Part shown: positions 37,937 through 39,779 of the stretch, piece after piece
Position numbering within the stretch: the first letter of the stretch is position 1
Layout of the letters: the number at the start of each line of letters is the position of its first letter
Translations under genes and position numbers: made by a program
The notes under the pieces: model-generated
What the model was told of the DNA's origin: nothing
The model's database searches: none
The model's input: the letters and a program-made list of their open reading frames with translations, nothing else
Assembly: GCA_964390805.1 (NCBI GenBank)
Contig: CAYMKL010000058.1
Coordinates: 1 to 39,779 of the forward strand
Source: CAYMKL01 sp964390805
Lineage (GTDB): Bacteria; Chloroflexota; Anaerolineae; VGOG01
Reading direction: 5' to 3'
DNA length: 39,779 nucleotides

Positions 37937-39718
37937 TTATGGACAAACAACCTCGAAGACATACCCCTGATCGCTCAGGGTCTCGAGGATCGTCTCCAGC
38001 GCCTCCACCGTCTGAGACCGATCGCCGCCACCGTCGTGAAACAACACAACAGCGCCCGGATACGCCTGGTCCACCACCGCCGACACAATGGCCTCCGCCC
38101 CTGGCTGTCGCCAGTCCTCTGTATCAATGTTCCACAAAACGAGCTCGTAGCCTAGCTCGGCCAAATAGGTGCGGGTGTATGCGTCGGTGGCCCCATAGGG
38201 AGGGCGCATGCACTTGACGGCCTTCTCCCCCAGGATCTCCTCCGTCTTTTGGAGCTCATCGAAGAACGCTTCCCTACCGATGCCGTCAAGGGTGTGATGG
38301 TCAAAGGTGTGGTTGGCCACGGAATGACCCGCTTCCACTTCGTCGTCAATGAGCTCTGGGAAACGCTCGGCCAGCACGCCCAGGACGAAGAAGGTGGCCT
38401 TGGCATCATAGGGAGCCAGCGCCTCGAGTACCTGGGGCGTCCACTGTGGGTCCACGGGCCCATCGTCGAAAGTGAGATAGATGACACCACGCGCTTCAGG
38501 AGTGGGTTGAGGTGTCGGTGTGGGGGGCACAGGCGTAGCAGTGGGCCCTGGGGTGGGAGTCGGCGGGATCGTCATGTCCACCTGAAGCGTATAGGTGGTT
38601 TCGCTGCCCGCGATGGACACCAGAGTAATCATGTACTCCAGTGTGCGCGGTAGCGCTCCCGTCCAGCTCGTGGCCTCATCAAGAACGCTCACCAAGACGG
38701 CGCCATCCGAACCATAAGTAGACAGGAAGACATGATCGTAGGGTGAGGTGACGGTCAACGACATGGTCTGGCCTGCGTGCCCGTGTAGCATGTACCTCTT
38801 GTCCCCAATCGGGAAAACGCTGCCCTCGAGGGTGACCGATGTGACGCCGGGTGGGAATTCAATCCGTTCTGGCTCAACAGCACGCGGGATGGCAGGTTCT
38901 GTTCTTGGCGTGTCAATCTGCTCCAGCAAATTGAGGCTGCCATCCTGCAGGGCGTATACCTGACGCCTGTCCATATTCGGGCAGCACATTGGGTCGTCAG
39001 GCCCTTGGGTGATCATCTCCAGCACAATCTGGCCAGACTCAATCGTCATCGAGCGAATAATGGTCCTATCGCCCAGGAATGCCGTGGCGACAGGATTGGG
39101 CATACCATCCTGATTGAGAACAGCCACCAAGTCAAAGAACGTGCCGCTGCCACCAGGGTAGCTGATGAGAATGACCAGCACATCATCAACTCTGTCGCCA
39201 TTCAGATCACCAAAGGTGTGGATGTCGGCCAGGCTGATGACCATTTCGGTGGCTGAGTCCGGCATGTACTTCTCCCGGTAGACGCCGTCCACCAGTTGCG
39301 CCACGCCCTCCGAAGGCCAGTCATTAGGGTAGGCGGTGTTCTTGAGCATTTCCCAGGTGAGCGGGGGCACTGGGGTCGGGGTCGCTGTGGGCGGGGGCAG
39401 TGTGGTGAGTGTTGCGGTGGGCGGTGGGAGTGGTGTGTCTGTTGGCCTGAACGTCGCCGTAGGGACCGGCGCGTCAGTTGGGGCAGGAGTGGCGGTGGGC
39501 ACCGGCGTGTCAGTTGGAACAGGGGTAGCTGTCGCTGTCGCTTCGCTTACAGGCATAGGGGTAGCGGTGGGTTCGGGTGTGACGGTGGGAACAGGCGTCG
39601 CCGTGGGCGATGGTGCAGTGCAGGCCGTGACCGCGGCCAGGATCAGCAGTGTAGCAAAAGTGATTCCCAGAGTCATTCTCAAAGTTGAAACTGTGGGTAA
39701 CAGAATGGTTTTCTTCAT
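37937..39718 (-). CDS. Lipoprotein polysaccharide deacetylase (NodB domain)
   Basis: 593 residues from ATG 39718; the frame extends to 39778 without an RBS. Lipobox LAAVTAC (C33), then a Thr-Pro/Pro-Thr linker of about 75 residues (35-115). A middle region (about 115-395) contains LADIHTFGDLNGDRVDDVLVIL, an FG-GAP/EF-hand-like segment, and a PPC-like beta domain (GHAGQTMSLTVTSPYDHVFL). A second Pro-Thr linker follows. The NodB domain (411-593) has TFDDGP (416-421), HSVANHTFDHH (465-475), RPPYG, LWNIDTEDW and LFHDGG, so all five catalytic motifs are present. It should remove acetyl groups from cell-wall or extracellular polysaccharide outside the membrane. No operon partner in the window. Confidence 0.93.
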   Translation of the reverse strand: MKKTILLPTVSTLRMTLGITFATLLILAAVTACTAPSPTATPVPTVTPEPTATPMPVSEATATATPVPTDTPVPTATPAPTDAPVPTATFRPTDTPLPPPTATLTTLPPPTATPTPVPPLTWEMLKNTAYPNDWPSEGVAQLVDGVYREKYMPDSATEMVISLADIHTFGDLNGDRVDDVLVILISYPGGSGTFFDLVAVLNQDGMPNPVATAFLGDRTIIRSMTIESGQIVLEMITQGPDDPMCCPNMDRRQVYALQDGSLNLLEQIDTPRTEPAIPRAVEPERIEFPPGVTSVTLEGSVFPIGDKRYMLHGHAGQTMSLTVTSPYDHVFLSTYGSDGAVLVSVLDEATSWTGALPRTLEYMITLVSIAGSETTYTLQVDMTIPPTPTPGPTATPVPPTPTPQPTPEARGVIYLTFDDGPVDPQWTPQVLEALAPYDAKATFFVLGVLAERFPELIDDEVEAGHSVANHTFDHHTLDGIGREAFFDELQKTEEILGEKAVKCMRPPYGATDAYTRTYLAELGYELVLWNIDTEDWRQPGAEAIVSAVVDQAYPGAVVLFHDGGGDRSQTVEALETILETLSDQGYVFEVVCP

Positions 39719-39779
39719 TGCCCTAGACTCTGAGATTTCCAAACCGGGCTGACAAGACCCCGTAGAGCACGTTAACAAC

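Noticed and set aside
37813..37962. N-terminal extension of the VOC protein
   Set aside because: It overlaps the end of the deacetylase gene, has no RBS and adds non-domain sequence; ATG 37812 has a good RBS.
1..39779. tRNA or rRNA genes
   Set aside because: None could be recognised by eye in the intergenic regions of either strand; a dedicated scan was not possible.

Overview
The window looks like a chromosome fragment of a Chloroflexota-type bacterium (Anaerolineae-like is my best guess). The grounds are large secreted proteins with Thr-Pro linkers, FG-GAP blades and dockerins, YQGRL-type stalk proteins, and many short dispersed repeats of the TTCGAC-AAGCTCAG kind, some of them inside genes. 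This is inference from style; no rRNA or other taxonomic marker is present.

Layout. 1-3.2 kb: a DUF255/YyaL thioredoxin-fold protein cut by the window edge, and a secreted repeat protein. 3.4-6.6 kb: an IS66-type and an IS110-type transposase, the second with a structured upstream region that may hold its bridge RNA. 6.9-18.2 kb: a surface-protein region with two related stalk proteins flanking a hicBA toxin-antitoxin pair, a 1,669-residue multidomain dockerin protein, a ZIP-transporter remnant and a seven-bladed FG-GAP propeller. 18.2-21.5 kb: a tightly coupled leftward operon of ferredoxin, methyltransferase, flavodiiron protein and DUF166 protein. 21.5-37.2 kb: a leftward metal and redox island with three P1B-type ATPases (CopB-like, Zn/Cd-type, CopA), a lipoprotein cytochrome c, SHOCT proteins, a two-component system, DUF302, YHS and rhodanese proteins, an FTR1 iron permease and ferritin. 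37.4-39.8 kb: a VOC protein and a lipoprotein polysaccharide deacetylase.

Main discoveries. (1) Two short glutaredoxin genes in the metal island (29292-29525 and 30256-30489) each carry an in-frame TGA exactly where the first active-site cysteine should be (GG-U-LFC and SG-U-LFC). Each is followed 15 nt later by the same perfect hairpin, so both are probable selenoproteins. (2) Five copies of one promoter module (near 1402, 16099, 21446, 36247 and 37246) combine TATAAT, a 17-bp spacer, a TAKACA-type -35 and an ATGAC-N4-GTCAT palindrome centred at about -41.5, the class II position for CRP/FNR-family activators. They precede the DUF255 gene, the ZIP remnant, the ferredoxin-flavodiiron operon, copA and ferritin, and so define a candidate metal/redox regulon. 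(3) Two promoters beside the two-component system share 11-bp-periodic Pho-box-like repeats. (4) Dispersed repeats have been accepted in frame inside at least four proteins, twice in the same loop of different copper ATPases.

Together the island would export copper and zinc, import and store iron, handle sulfur and thiols, and remove O2 or NO, with shared control by a CRP/FNR-like regulator and a local OmpR-type system.
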